Below, in pieces: positions 1-11,231 of a stretch of 64,000 nt of DNA (positions are counted from its first letter, which is position 1; each line of letters begins with the position of its first letter). The notes below the pieces were generated by a model. The model had not been told where the DNA came from, did no database searches, and saw only the letters and a program-made list of their open reading frames with translations. Location: assembly GCF_901000735.1 (NCBI RefSeq), contig NC_081548.1:11352744-11416743 (forward strand), in the 5' to 3' direction. Made by a program: the position numbers and the translations under genes. The DNA comes from Corylus avellana. Taxonomy: Eukaryota; Streptophyta; Magnoliopsida; Fagales; Betulaceae.

Positions 1-408
1 TAGGGTTTTTCAACTTTATTTTTTCTCCCATGTGGTTTCATTTTTATCACAGGAGATCCCTGTGATTTTGATAAGTGACCAAATTAGTTCATCCGTTAGT
101 TGACCGTTAGGACTAACACGTGGACCAATAAGACGTCGACACGTGACACATATTTAATTTTTTTAAATTAAAAAAATGTATATTTTTTTTTAAATTAAAA
201 AAAAAAATGTATTTTTTTTAAATACATTTTTTTTTTAATTTAAAAAAAAATTAAATATGTGTCACGTGTCGACGGCTGATTGGTCCACGTGTCAGTCCTA
301 ACGGTCAACTAAAGGATGGACTAATTTGGTCACTTATCAAAACCACAGGGACCTCATGTGATAAAAATGAAACCACATGGGAAAAAAATAAAGTTGTGAA
401 AACCTAAG
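1..408. mobile_element. Long foldback (MITE-like) inverted repeat, possibly cut by the left edge
   Basis: The first ~165 bases and bases ~250-408 are near-perfect reverse complements. The left arm opens tagggtttttcaactttat and the right arm closes with ataaagttgtgaaaaccta. The arms share landmarks such as gtcacgtgtcgacg and tggtccacgtgtc. The loop is almost pure A/T (runs of taaaaaa). No coding capacity is visible. This is the structure of a non-autonomous foldback DNA element. It lies beyond exon 2 of the minus-strand gene at 710-1055, so it may be inside an intron of that gene. Its TSD cannot be judged because the left end coincides with the window edge. Confidence 0.75.
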
Positions 409-709
409 GGAGTATGGAGTATTTAACCCTTTTTTTTATATATGAAGTAGACCTATAAAATCAATTTTCTCCCCTAGTTTTGTCCCCCATAATAAAAGAT
501 CTGGTTCTGCACTGGTCAAGAAACCACAAGTCTCAATCTTGATCCATTACCCATTACACATTTTTAATGCAGAAACCAATCCAGTTCTCTTCTTTTCTTT
601 TTCCCTTTAGATTATGATTTTCCATGGTAAGTTAAAATGATCACATCCATCACACATCCATATGGAAATGAAAACAAGTGAAAACACAGAAGGGAGTAGG
701 AATATTAAC

Positions 710-1055
710 CTCTAAACAAGACAAGTTTGGAACATCGGATATTTGAGCAGTAGAATCTGCCACAACAAAGTCAAACTTACATCACTCTTTATGATCTGAT
801 CCAAAATCTATTTAAGAAACCCAAAACTCTGTAAAGATGATAAATAGAAAACTCACCAACCAAAGCTTCAGAGTGATTAGAACTTCCCAAAGTTCTTATT
901 TTTGTATGCGACCCATGTTGAGAAATCCCAAATCTAAGTCCCGAATGTGAAAGAATGGGGAAAAATACGTTTGAGTTGTGCGAATGATGATGGACCTTTG
1001 AGGGAACTCGTGGGTCATGTGAGACAAATTTGGGGCAAGACGAGAGGGAAGCCAT
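710..1055 (-). CDS. Partial gene, exons 1-2, putative plastid-targeted protein of unknown function
   Basis: Exon 1 (1055 down to 857) encodes 66 residues starting MASLSSCPKF. It is rich in Ser and His with few acids, like a chloroplast transit peptide. It ends at a canonical donor (gttg|gtgagt). Exon 2 (756 down to 710) follows a good acceptor (ttgttgtggcag) and joins in frame, adding about 16 residues (STAQISDVPNLSCLE). It ends at gag|gttaat. The two junctions share phase, which supports a real gene. The remaining exons were not identified. The next plausible acceptor (gaccagtgcag, ~512) leads to a stop after about ten codons, so either the coding sequence continues past the left edge or the gene is truncated. 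The family is not recognised. The foldback repeat at 1215-1916 lies immediately upstream, in its promoter. Confidence 0.5.
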
Positions 1056-1214
1056 GGAAACAAGCGGAAGGAGCTATCAGAAGCAATGGGAACAAGAACA
1101 AATGCCGAGAGAAATCATTGGCCAAGTCCTCGAAAGATTCCTAGCTGAAACAGGACAGAATAGAATATGGTGACTCTGTCTTTTCCGAGGAAAATGGTAT
1201 TATAGTTTAGGAGG

Positions 1215-1916
1215 AAGTTCACATAACCCCCTCAAACTACCACTTAATTGATAATGTCTCTTTAAACTTTTAATTGTGACAATGTCCCTCCAAACTACAA
1301 AAAATTGTCAATGTTTTCTCTCAATGATGAAATTACCCTTAGTAAAATTAAAAAATTAAAACTTCTAGAAAAAACCTAAAACTAACCAAAAAAAAAAAAA
1401 AAAATCCAAACGTTGGATTTTTCTTTTAATCAATTTATAAGAAAAAAATTAAAAAAATTTCGATTTTTTTTTTATATAAAAATTGAAAATTTTCGTTTTT
1501 AAAAATTTTTTTTTTTTTGTTTTATAATTTTATTTAAATAAAAATTTACGTTTAAAAAAAAAATAAAAATTTTCGTTTAATAAAATGAAAATTTTTGTTT
1601 TTAAAAACTAAATAAAAAAAATAGTTTTTTTTTAAATAAAAATTTCCGTTTAAAAAAAAATTAAAAAATTTTTGTTTAAAAAAATTGTTTTTTTTAAATT
1701 AAATTTTTTTGTTTTTTAAAAAAATCATTTTTTTTTTTGAATTTATAGGGGTATTTTTGTCTTATTGAAAAATTTATAGGGGCATTTTTGTCTTATTGCT
1801 AGTCTTGGGAGGGACATTGACAATGTTTTGGTAGTTTGGAGGAGACATTGTCACAATTGAAAGTTTAGGGGTGACATTGTCAATTTGATGGTAGTTTGAG
1901 GGGATATGTGGACTTT
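1215..1916. mobile_element. Foldback element with ~100-bp inverted arms
   Basis: The left arm (from about 1215, cacataaccccctcaaact) is mirrored by the right arm ending about 1916 (tagtttgaggggatatgtgg). The pairing runs through gataatgtc/gacattgtc, aattgtgacaatg/cattgtcacaatt and ccaaactac/gtagtttgg. The interior (1330-1790) is low-complexity A/T containing repeats of ataaaaatttncgttt, with no coding capacity. A degraded relative of the left arm occurs near 10490-10640. It is best described as a non-autonomous DNA element. It lies directly upstream of the exon 1 start of the minus-strand gene at 710-1055. Confidence 0.75.
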
Positions 1917-2293
1917 ACCCTATAGTTTATTTTGCATAAGAAAATAGATGTGACTATTTTGTTAAATTTAAAATTGTGCTAATTTATCTTATTAGTTTCT
2001 TTTGTAGGATGTTTTTGTTGTGTGGTGTTTTCCTTTTCTAGTTGAGAAATTCTACACAAAATTTTTAAGTTTACTACTAATTCGGTTGGCACATGTAAGG
2101 CACATGCTTGATTCATTATGTAGAGGTGGGTATCAATACAGTCGGTGTGTTGGTAGAGGCATTTTCACCTATTGATTTGTAAAAGTCAATTAAGTCACTT
2201 AATTAACCGACTTCATACTAACAAAGAATAGTTTTAACGTTTTCGGTTAATCGGTTAGTCAATCAATAGGTGGTCAATTAAGTTGGTTACAAG

Positions 2294-2728
2294 CAAGGAC
2301 GGAGTTAAAAAAATTTATGGGAGGGGGCTAGCCAATTTTTTTTTTTTTTTTTCTTTTCAGTTCTTTAGAATTTTTTTTATTAAAAAAAAATTATTTTAAT
2401 TGTTTTTTATGAAATAAAGATTACCGTAAGGGTCAAAAAAACGTAAGCATTTGAAAGTAAAGGCCAAAAAATGTACATTTGAAAGTAAAAACCAAAAATA
2501 AAAAATAAAAACTTAATGGGTATGACCCAAAAAAAACTAAGAATATGGCCAAAAGCTTTTATTGAATATGGCCAAAAAATCTAAAAATAGGGCTAAGTTA
2601 TTTATTGGAGAGGCCCAAATGACTAAATTTAAAACTTTACTTTTTTTTTTTTTTTCACTTATAATTTTTTTTCCTCTTATTTTGGGGGGGACCATGGCCT
2701 ACCTTGGTCCCCCCTCCCTCCGTCTCTG
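2294..2728. mobile_element. Non-autonomous hAT-type element, copy 1
   Basis: Ends are caaggacggag and ctccgtctctg, imperfect inverted repeats of the CAGRGACGGAG type common in plant hAT elements. The flanks are gttacaag (2286-2293) and gttacagg (2729-2736), an 8-bp TSD with one mismatch, as expected for hAT. The 435-bp interior is AT-rich with no coding capacity. A second copy with the same right flank is at 11796-12223. Confidence 0.82.
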
Positions 2729-2736
2729 GTTACAGG

Positions 2737-3400
2737 TTTTTATGTTAAAATTTATCAACTTCCTTATAAGTTGTAACTACATAATCAATTAAGCATAAGC
2801 ATTAAAAAAAAAAAAAAAAAAGGGTTTAACTTCGTTGAACACAAACTAAATGGGTCATCACAAATCAACTCGACAATTGTAACTTTAAAGTATAACTTAT
2901 TTTGGCCCTTGGGGAAAAAAAATTGATAACTTTCATAAAAAGACTAAAGGATAGTCAAAGTCAATTCTTTGTCTCCTTTCTCCAGTCTCCACTGAGTGAT
3001 AATTTGAAGCTATTTAACTTTAAATAATATTCTTCACTTTTATTTTACTCTACTTTATGACCATCTCCTCAATCACTAAACAAGCTTTAGACAAAAACGT
3101 AACAATTCACCTCTGATTGAGTCTGCTTTCATTCTTTCCTATTTACGGTTTATAATTTTTCACTTTATTTAAATTTTATTACTATCTTCACTACAAAGCC
3201 TCCACAAATTATGAAGCATTTTCTTCTGCGTCACTTGTTATATCAGAACTTAAAAATTTTATTTTCACATCAATTTTATTTTTTATTAATAACTATTACA
3301 TCGACATGCTTTTGATCAGGCACAACAACACTAAAATAGGAAAAATAATTAGAATTCAAAAAGGTACATGTAACATGTCTATATATGGAAAGGTACATTG
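2737..3400. other. Intergenic, AT-rich
   Basis: Bases 2737-2876 are the flank that is duplicated at 12232-12380. The remainder shows no coding potential, RNA gene or clear element. Confidence 0.6.
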
Positions 3401-3416
3401 GTAATTATCTTTATTA

Positions 3417-3558
3417 TTATTATTATTATTTTTTTGGCATGTTCACACAAGGGAAGGGAAAGGGAAGGGAGAAAGGAGAAAGGGGAGAGGGGATTCGAAC
3501 TAGTAACTTCCGCTTGATTAGGCTTGATCCGCAGCCGATTGAGCTATCCTTTGGGGAC
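3417..3558 (-). mobile_element. tRNA-derived SINE, minus strand
   Basis: Read on the minus strand, the element starts near 3558 and carries an internal pol III promoter. It has an A-box-like ggatagctcaatcggc followed by a B-box-like gttcgaatcccc. Its tail reads into A-rich and (taa)n sequence at 3411-3436. The insertion is flanked by the 16-bp perfect TSD gtaattatctttatta at 3401-3416 and 3559-3574. This combination is diagnostic of a SINE. The tRNA of origin was not determined. Confidence 0.85.
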
Positions 3559-3574
3559 GTAATTATCTTTATTA

Positions 3575-4624
3575 ATACCATAACAAAAGTACTGTGAATT
3601 ATTTAACCCCATCAGAGATACCTTATGGACTTTAGCAAACACCTTTCAGAGTAAACTTGGAGCAACATATCTCTGCAAGTGAGAAGTACAGTGGTGTAAG
3701 TCATTATCAACCAAAAGTTCTTTTAAAAAAATCAGACTGAATAATTGCAAAATGAAGCATGAATCTCAACTCAAACACATTATAATGTCATCCAAGACCA
3801 CTTCCAATATCATCGAAAAAAAAAAAAAAAAATCTATTTAATTAGAAGTGTTTGGACAAATTTCAAACACTAGCACTTGGGGGAGGTTTCTCTTCATCCT
3901 TATAGAAGTTGAAAACTCTAATAGCTAGCCTTACAGATTCTCTTACAAAGCCTTGCTCCTGCAGAAAAATGACTTCTGTAACAGGAGGTCTAAAACATTG
4001 GTTCTGCAGATTTATTAAGTGACAAAACATTTATAACTTATATCATTCATTTGGCTTCAAAGCCACTGTAACACAAGAGAATATAATTGCATTTTTAATT
4101 TTTTGTAATTTTTAAGGTAAAGAGAAGTTCAAATAATACTCTACGAAAGTAGAATCACATACATAGAAGGGATTAGAAGATTCATAAAGTTTGCATTCAA
4201 AACATTAATTGTACAAACTTCAATGAATCTGCAGTAACATTTCCCCCTACCTGCATTGATCGAAGTCACTGCAAGTCTGCATCTAATTACCAATTACTAA
4301 TTAAAGATACATAATGAATTGTGAATAGTCTCGAGGCTCACAAAGTTGAAAACAAATGGCCCATACATAAGAGGTCCATTTGATTCAAGGCATCCTAGAT
4401 TCCGAGGAAAGCCCACATGCATTTCCGCAAATAAGATGCTTGGAAATGTGGGCATTCCTCGTTCGAGGTGCGAAAAGAAGTTACATTTTAAATCAATTTT
4501 TCATTTTGATTTAAAAAAATAAGCAAGAGTTTGTCATGACAAACCTGGAGGTGTTGCGCCTCATAACCATAACTAGTGCCTTGGCTCTTGATTTCTGAAT
4601 GCCTGTCTTTGATGATATTCTTTT
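3575..4624. other. Intergenic, downstream side of the receptor-like protein gene
   Basis: No coding region or recognisable element. It should contain the 3' UTR and polyadenylation site of the minus-strand gene ending at 4625, but no unambiguous signal was picked out. Confidence 0.5.
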
Positions 4625-7600
4625 CTAAGACAGTTGAGGGAATATCCTAAACATAATGTCATCAACATGTTTATAGTACCATATCCTCCACCTCCTCCAA
4701 AACATAAGGGGGGCAATTACAATTCCAAAGCCAAAAACAAATCCCAGTTCAGCACTTATGTAATTCCACTCAATCATACTCCTATGACTTTCTTCATATG
4801 TTGGAGGTGGCAATCGTGGATCCTCATATGTGCATTTTGATTTCAAAGGCAAACCACATAATCTTTCGTTTCCTCCAAAAGAAGTTTCCGAAAATGTATT
4901 AAATTGCTTGATCAATGGAATCTGTCCCACCAATTGGTTGAACGAAAGGTTAAGGACCGACAGAAAAATCAGACCATTGGCGAGTTGCACGGGAATCTCA
5001 CCAGAAAGCTCGTTGCTTGATAGGTCTAGTGACTCCAGATGACTCAATTTTCCCAAAGCTGCTGGAATTTCGCCCGTGAAAGCATTATGCGACAGGTTGA
5101 GAGTATATAACAATGTGAGTTCTCCAATTTGTCTTGGTATATGACCGTCAAAGTTGTTGCAAGAGAAGTCAAGGTCGGTGACGATAGTTGGAATCTTCAC
5201 AAGCTCCACCTTACAACCCTTGCTAGTAATTGTTATCGTATCTTTATAAGAAAAATTACCATTAAATTCAAGGTAATTAAGCTCCACGTCCACCTCATGT
5301 CCATGATCCATCATTGACGTCCAAGACAAAGGAAGTATTATTGGAAGGTTACCAGTAAAATTATTTGAAGCTATGTCTACAATTTGAAGCCGTGGCCAGG
5401 TGACATTAAGTTCTGGATGAGTAATGGATCCGTAAAATTTGTTAGATCGCAAAACAAGAACACTCAACATGGATGTTTTCTTCAAGTAAATTGGAAACAT
5501 ATCCTCAATGTGGTTGTTCCCAATGTCCAAGACCTCCAATCCAATGCAATTGGCCAAAGATTTTGGTAACCTTCCTTGTAGTTGGTTTTGATTGAGAGCT
5601 AAAGTTTGTAAACCACAATTATCTGGAAATGCATTAGGAATTGTGGCATTGAGCTTGTTTCTCCTTAAATCCAGAACCATAAGTGTACCAGTCATCTCAA
5701 ACAAGCATTGGGGAATTGTGCCGCTGAAGGAATTATTAGATAGATCTAGAAGTTGAAGATTTGTAGCATTGCAAATTGATATGGGGATGCTCCCATAGAA
5801 TTTATTACTTGAAAGAAACAAAAAACTACTAGAGGCAAATGACTGACCGATGCTTGTTGATATCTCTCCATGAATCTGATTGTTTGAAAGGTCTATAAAT
5901 GATAAACTGGATAGATTTCTCAAGAAGTTAGGAACATTTTTCAACATGCAAGAAGCCAATTTTAACTCGATAATTCGTGGAAAGGAGGATAACGAGAGGT
6001 TAAAATCATTATATTCAGATAACAAGCTGGTGTGAGAAAGATCAAGGTATAAAAGATTTTTTAACTGCTGAATCACACTAATGTTCAGAGAGTTATTAAA
6101 TTTGTTTGAACCAAGAAAGAGTGCTTCAAGACCATGGAGTTCAGAGATAGACAAGGGTATTGGCCCTTCCAAGTGGTTGTTATCCAAATAAAGGCTTTCC
6201 AAGAAGGAAGAAGCATTGGAAAATTCTTTGAGTTGGCCAGAAAATTGATTATAGGAAAGATCTAACTCTTGCAATGATGGATGTGAAAATAGAGAATCTG
6301 GAATACTCCCATTCAGTAAATTGCTACTCATTTCCAAAATCTCAAGATTCAAAAGTTTTTCCCACTGAATTGAAATAATCTCACTTGACAGATAATTATC
6401 AGAAAGCCTTACAGTTGTCAGATTCTTGCACATGTTGAAATTTGGAATTGATCCACTGAATTTGTTGTGTGAGAAATCCAAATACTTCAATTGTGTGAGG
6501 CTCGCCATTGAGTTTGAAATTGGTCCACGAAATTTGTTGTTTGAGATATCGAAATACTTCAATTGTGTGAGGCTCGCCATTGTGCTTGGAATTGATCCAA
6601 CGAAATTGCATCTCCAAAGATCTATTGTTGACAACATTGTAAGGTTACCGACAGAAGATGGTAATGTCCCAGAAAAACTTGTTTCGCAAAGAACCATGGT
6701 TTGAAGAGATCCATTTGGAGGAAATTCTGGCAAAGAACCCTGCAAGTCATCATTATATGACAAGTCAAGAGTTTGCAGTGTTGGAACTTGGAAGATCTTG
6801 TTTGGAAATTTTCCACTCAACCCAGAATAAGAGACTTCCAAAGATGTCAAGTTTTTGAAATCTGCAAAAAATTCTGGAACTAGAGCAGAGAAATTGTTAC
6901 GAGACAAATCAATAATTGAGAGGAACTGAAGATTCTGTAAGGAGGAATCAATAGGGCCTGAAAGATTGCACATTGACAAGCTCAACGCTCTCAAATTTGG
7001 GAGTGAAGATGATAAGGCCCGACACCACTCATTACCTGGAGCTGATATAAGTACACCATCAAGATTAAGTTCAATAAGCTCTGAAAGGTTTTGAATCAAC
7101 ACTCTTAAATTTGGATTCTCAAGTTTCAGTTGAAAGATGTAATAATCGGTAGATAAATCAAGAGTAACCAACCTTGTCAGGCGCGAAATCGCAATAGGAA
7201 TCTGCCCTGCAAAGCCAACATTTGATAGATTCAAATAACTCAAATTCGCAAGCTTGTCAAACTCTGATGGAATCTCAGGAGAATAGTTTAAGTCATTATA
7301 AGCCAAACTTAGGCTCTCAAGATGCTGAAGACTAAAAAGGCTGCTTGAATTGTCGAGTCCACCTGAGATGAATTCGTTTGTCAGGTCGAGACCAATAACT
7401 CGGCCCTCGTTGCAGGTTACGCCTTCCCAAGAGCAACAATCAGCACTATGATTCCACTTAACAAGTTTAGTGGACATAGTAGAATTAAACGTAAGATTGT
7501 TCTTCAATTGCAGCAACAAGAACTGTTCATTGCGGAAACATGGGCTAGACACCCCAAAGACAGAAATGGTCATCAACAAAAGTGAGTAAATGGCCATCAA

Positions 7601-7630
7601 GAAAAGCCAAGAAAAGACCGGGAGTCTCAT
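4625..7630 (-). CDS. LRR receptor-like protein (Cf-9/Ve1/RLP class), intact
   Basis: An uninterrupted single exon of 1001 codons encodes a cell-surface receptor without a kinase domain. Proteins of this class sit in the plasma membrane, detect extracellular microbial or endogenous ligands, and signal through SOBIR1/BAK1-type partner kinases (family knowledge). Visible layout: signal peptide at residues 1-27; LRRNT at about 31-73 with the paired-cysteine motif DCCSWEGVTC; extracellular 24-residue LRRs from about 75 to 760 with LxxLDLSxNxFxGxIP; an island domain at about 765-812 without LRR spacing; four more LRRs to about 915; LRRCT around C925 and C933; one transmembrane helix at about 957-977; and a short basic tail ending KHVDDIMFRIFPQLS, typical of RLPs. 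Many N-glycosylation sites are present. Two adjacent repeats around residues 351-394 are a recent duplication. Length is normal for the class. The exact orthologue is not assigned. Confidence 0.95.
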   Translation of the reverse strand: MRLPVFSWLFLMAIYSLLLMTISVFGVSSPCFRNEQFLLLQLKNNLTFNSTMSTKLVKWNHSADCCSWEGVTCNEGRVIGLDLTNEFISGGLDNSSSLFSLQHLESLSLAYNDLNYSPEIPSEFDKLANLSYLNLSNVGFAGQIPIAISRLTRLVTLDLSTDYYIFQLKLENPNLRVLIQNLSELIELNLDGVLISAPGNEWCRALSSSLPNLRALSLSMCNLSGPIDSSLQNLQFLSIIDLSRNNFSALVPEFFADFKNLTSLEVSYSGLSGKFPNKIFQVPTLQTLDLSYNDDLQGSLPEFPPNGSLQTMVLCETSFSGTLPSSVGNLTMLSTIDLWRCNFVGSIPSTMASLTQLKYFDISNNKFRGPISNSMASLTQLKYLDFSHNKFSGSIPNFNMCKNLTTVRLSDNYLSSEIISIQWEKLLNLEILEMSSNLLNGSIPDSLFSHPSLQELDLSYNQFSGQLKEFSNASSFLESLYLDNNHLEGPIPLSISELHGLEALFLGSNKFNNSLNISVIQQLKNLLYLDLSHTSLLSEYNDFNLSLSSFPRIIELKLASCMLKNVPNFLRNLSSLSFIDLSNNQIHGEISTSIGQSFASSSFLFLSSNKFYGSIPISICNATNLQLLDLSNNSFSGTIPQCLFEMTGTLMVLDLRRNKLNATIPNAFPDNCGLQTLALNQNQLQGRLPKSLANCIGLEVLDIGNNHIEDMFPIYLKKTSMLSVLVLRSNKFYGSITHPELNVTWPRLQIVDIASNNFTGNLPIILPLSWTSMMDHGHEVDVELNYLEFNGNFSYKDTITITSKGCKVELVKIPTIVTDLDFSCNNFDGHIPRQIGELTLLYTLNLSHNAFTGEIPAALGKLSHLESLDLSSNELSGEIPVQLANGLIFLSVLNLSFNQLVGQIPLIKQFNTFSETSFGGNERLCGLPLKSKCTYEDPRLPPPTYEESHRSMIEWNYISAELGFVFGFGIVIAPLMFWRRWRIWYYKHVDDIMFRIFPQLS

Positions 7631-7728
7631 TGGAGGGCGTTATATATATAAATAAGAGTACAGTTTTACAGTAAATTAAGGATGGAAGAGGTGGTGATGA
7701 TATAAGATATATGAATGGTGGATTCAGG

Positions 7729-7741
7729 AGTATATATATAG
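7729..7741 (-). promoter_or_regulatory. Probable TATA box of the receptor-like protein gene
   Basis: On the minus strand the sequence ctatatatatact lies about 100 bases upstream of the ATG at 7630, which leaves room for a short leader. A second TATA-like run at 7641-7653 is only about 11 bases from the ATG and is too close to serve. No experimental start site is known. Confidence 0.45.
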
Positions 7742-8387
7742 ATGGGGGTTGTGGGCCCGATCGAGTAGATCCAAAATGTAGTTAAGCTGAAAATATAATG
7801 GTGGGATCAATACTGCAATTGAAGATCACATTGTCGCCCAATTTCTTGTGTTTGGGCAGGTGGAATTATTGGGGAATGTCCTTTTTTCTAATACATATTT
7901 GTATTAACAAGGATTATTAATAATTGGAGGTCATTGCTTCAGCCATGTGATACAAAATTATTTAAAAATTAAATAAAAAACTATAGGGAAGAAAAGTCAT
8001 TTATAAAACTTGGTTTTTCTTTAATTTTCCAATATATAAACTATTTATATTATTTAATTATTTTTGTTATCTATTTTCCCTAAATAAAACATGTTCATTT
8101 CGATTTTTGTGGAACAAAATAGTTCAAATACATATTTATATATAGATTTTACAAATGATCACAATCAAATCTAAGAAAAAAATTCACATTTCAACAGAAG
8201 ACAATTGGGAGGGGATTCACATTTCTTTGAGTATTCGAATTCTCTATATTTAAATATAACCAAACGAAATAATCTTTTAAAATTCTCAAAAATCTTAAAA
8301 GTGAGTATTAAAACGATAATCTTAAGAAATCTTAAAATCCTTATAAATCTTAATACTCTCATAAGTGTGTATGAAAACGATAGTCAG
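7742..8387. other. Intergenic, upstream of the receptor-like protein
   Basis: AT-rich and without coding potential. The upstream control region of the minus-strand receptor gene must lie here. No individual element can be named with confidence. Confidence 0.5.
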
Positions 8388-10260
8388 CACATTAAGTCTT
8401 TTGTGCCTGCTTTTGATGCAATGCCCCTCCCTTTCAACAAATTTGGTTGCCGTGTAGTGGGGTTGGACCCTTTTTCCCTTTGCGTATTTAGATTGGGATG
8501 GAGAAACTTGTTTTCAATTTGAATATAAAACTTGAAATTAATAGGCAATTTACATGAATAAGACTCAAAAGCATGGAGTCTTTGCATCAAGATAAGATTT
8601 ATTTTTCGTTGTCTATCATCTTTACATTTGAGATAAGCTTCAAAAATCAAAGTGGACGGACCATAATAACAAATGTGACATCTTATTTATTTCTCATTGT
8701 CTTTCTTTGTATTTATTCTCAGTCAATCAAAAGTGGGTGCTCAAAAAGTCTTTACTCCTTTTTCTCAACTACTGACGCTTAATTTGTTTTCGTGAAATTT
8801 ATGTAAGGATTGACTTCATGTCATGCTTTTATTGATTATTAGTTTCAAATAATTGAGATGATGGAGCCATATGGAACTTCACATGCAATTTACATGAATG
8901 AGACTTAAAGCACTTAGCACGGAGTCTTTGAATAGAGATAAAACTTAATCCTCATGATGGTCTATCGTCTTTTCATTGCTAATTTTTTTAATAACTATTT
9001 ATTATTATTATTATTATTTATAACAAAGTAATAAATAACTGAATAAATAAGTCACTCAAAATTACTTTTACTTTTATATCACACCTCAACCAAAAAATAA
9101 AAGAGAATGATAAAAACCAATCACTCAACCACTTTTCAACTATCTCCGTATAGTAAATGAGTGAATTTATCATTGAGTTTTTAGGGAACCGACATGAATC
9201 CATAAATCTAACGGTGAATATTCCATTAAATTTGCAAAAATAGATGATTGAAAAATAATTAAAAGAATAATACGTATCGAGTTAAAAAAAAAATAAATAA
9301 ATAAATAAAGAAGAAAATAAAGCATTAACAAATGAGCCAATCTTAACCTATGGCTCTGTTTTCTGGTCTATCACCATCACAATAAATTCAATTTCAGTTG
9401 ACGTCAGAGGAAGACTCTGAGAAATGTGTATGGAAAGAAGACTGAACGTAGGTGGTGGAAGACCCAAGTAAGTCTTGTGAATGTGTGCTCCCTTTTGATG
9501 CAATGCTCCTCCCTTTCAACTAATTTTGTTGCCGTGTAGGGGGATGGAGAAACACATTTTCAAATTGAATACAATACTTTTAACCTTTGATTTGTTTGAA
9601 TTCGCGTTGTGTATCACATGTTATAGGGATTGAGATCCTCTCAAATTACCCAAAACTGGAAAATCTCATGTTACGAAATTATAGCCCTTTAGATACTATA
9701 ATTCCAATTTAATACGTTTTTTGTTTGAATAAAAAGGAAAAAATTGAAAACTTTCAGTTTTTTCGTGAAATATATGTAAGAATTGACTTCATGTCATCCT
9801 TATATAACATCGGAAATAGAATTTCAGGTTTGGAGACAAAAATAAAAAATAAAAAATAAAATTATGGGAGTAAAATTTTGATTTTATAAGGATTATAAGG
9901 GTACTTAAAAAATAAAAATAAAAATTGTAGAAGACACCCCAAACCTCCATTTCGCCCGTCTTAAAATAACCTTTATTGATTATTAATTAGTTGCAAATAA
10001 TTGACAAATTGGACCCATATTAAACTTAACAGGCAATTTACATGTATAAAACTCAAGCATTGAGTCTTTGCATTGAGATAAAATTTATTTTTCATTATCT
10101 ATTATCGTATTTACATTCGAGATAAGCTTCAAAATCTAAAGTGGACGGATTAGCACATCAAATGCAACTTGTTACTTATTTTTCATTGTTTTTCTTTAAA
10201 TATATTTTCAGTCAGTCAAAAGTAGATGCTCAAAAAATCTTACTCCTTTTCTCACGTCAC
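8388..10260. repeat. Degenerate direct duplication of a ~0.6-0.8 kb non-coding block
   Basis: Several segments recur in the same order. Bases 8395-8530 (gatgcaatgcccctccct, ttgccgtgtag) match 9480-9580. Bases 8790-8870 (gaaatttatgtaaggattg) match 9765-9990. Bases 8540-8775 (gcaatttacatgaat, gataagcttcaaaa) match 10030-10260, with a third partial copy at 8883-8990. The second unit is split by about 160 bases of unrelated AT-rich sequence at 9800-9960. There is no coding capacity. The divergence suggests an old duplication. Confidence 0.7.
8990..9400. repeat. Non-coding block repeated at 11590-11795
   Basis: The run tcaaaattacttttactttt followed by tatatcacacctcaacc, and the later ctctgttttctggtctatcaccatcac, reappear at about 11648-11790 with substitutions and an internal deletion. 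The right-hand copy abuts the left end of the hAT-type element at 11796. Confidence 0.6.
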
Positions 10261-10489
10261 CACATCCTTGTGTGATTGGTGTCCTCGTGCGATTGGTTCT
10301 TGGACTAAATGGCCCCCCAAAAAAGGTTACCTGTAATTTACATGGAGATTTCTTTTCTTGGAAATTTACTTTTGGGGATCTTATCATGCATTTGGGCATT
10401 GGTTGCAGCTCTTGCTGTTTTCTATTTCGTACTCAATGGGTTTTCTTGAGGGGGGCATTTGACCCTCTCCACCCCCTCCTTCCACACCT

Positions 10490-10640
10490 TCATATCCCCT
10501 CAAATAACCATTCATTTGTTAATGTCTCATAAAATTTTAAATTGTCACAATATTCTCTTAAACTATTAAAAATTATCATTGTCTTAGAAGAACAAAAATA
10601 TCTTTAATAAAATAAAATAAAATAAAATAAAAAATTAGCG
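10490..10640. repeat. Partial, degraded copy of the 1215-1916 foldback element
   Basis: The series catatcccctcaaataacc, gttaatgtctc, aaattgtcacaat and ttaaactattaaaaatt parallels the left arm of the element at 1215-1916. No matching right arm was found, so this is an arm fragment. Confidence 0.5.
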
Positions 10641-11231
10641 ACCCAAGGCTGTGGCAAATCAAGGGAGCATATGTATCTTTTTTAAAAAAAAAATAAAAGG
10701 AAAAAATTTGTGTGAGGAACTATATCTAAATAGAGACAGACTAAGGGAGGGCAGGAGGGGGATATCAAAAAAAAAAAAATTTAAAAAAGGAGTTTTAGTC
10801 TTTGAATTCGTTAAAATAAAAAATAAAAAATAAAAAATAAAAAATAAAAAGTTTTTTTTTTTTTTATTAGAGAAAAAAAATAAAAAGCATTTTGTTATGG
10901 ATGTTTGCCAAAAGCATTGACGAGAAAAACAATTAGTACATATAAATATAATCATCTTGATTGCCATTAGTTATGTCATCAACACTACCAAATGCATCCA
11001 CGAGAAAAACTTGGTAGGAAAGACTTACAAAAGTCTTGTCCTTCTAATGAGTCTCGGATCCAGATTCCCTTCAATTGGAGGGTCAATTGGAGATTCTCCG
11101 ATTAATCATTTTGGCCGTTTATTTTCATCCAATAGTTCACATCATACCACGTATCTCACTAAAAAATAAATAATAAAATATTAATTAACTTTTTTTTTTT
11201 TAAAAAAAAAAGTAAATTATTTTTTTAAAAA

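Noticed and set aside
6399..6858. Short frames antisense or out of frame to the receptor gene
   Set aside because: They follow the periodicity of the LRR repeats on the other strand and are shadows of the real frame.
7641..7653. TATA-like run next to the receptor start codon
   Set aside because: It is only about 11 bases from the ATG, too close to give any leader; the run at 7729-7741 is better placed.
10659..10967. 102-codon minus-strand frame
   Set aside because: Runs of Phe and Lys come from homopolymer A/T sequence; there is no domain and no splice context.
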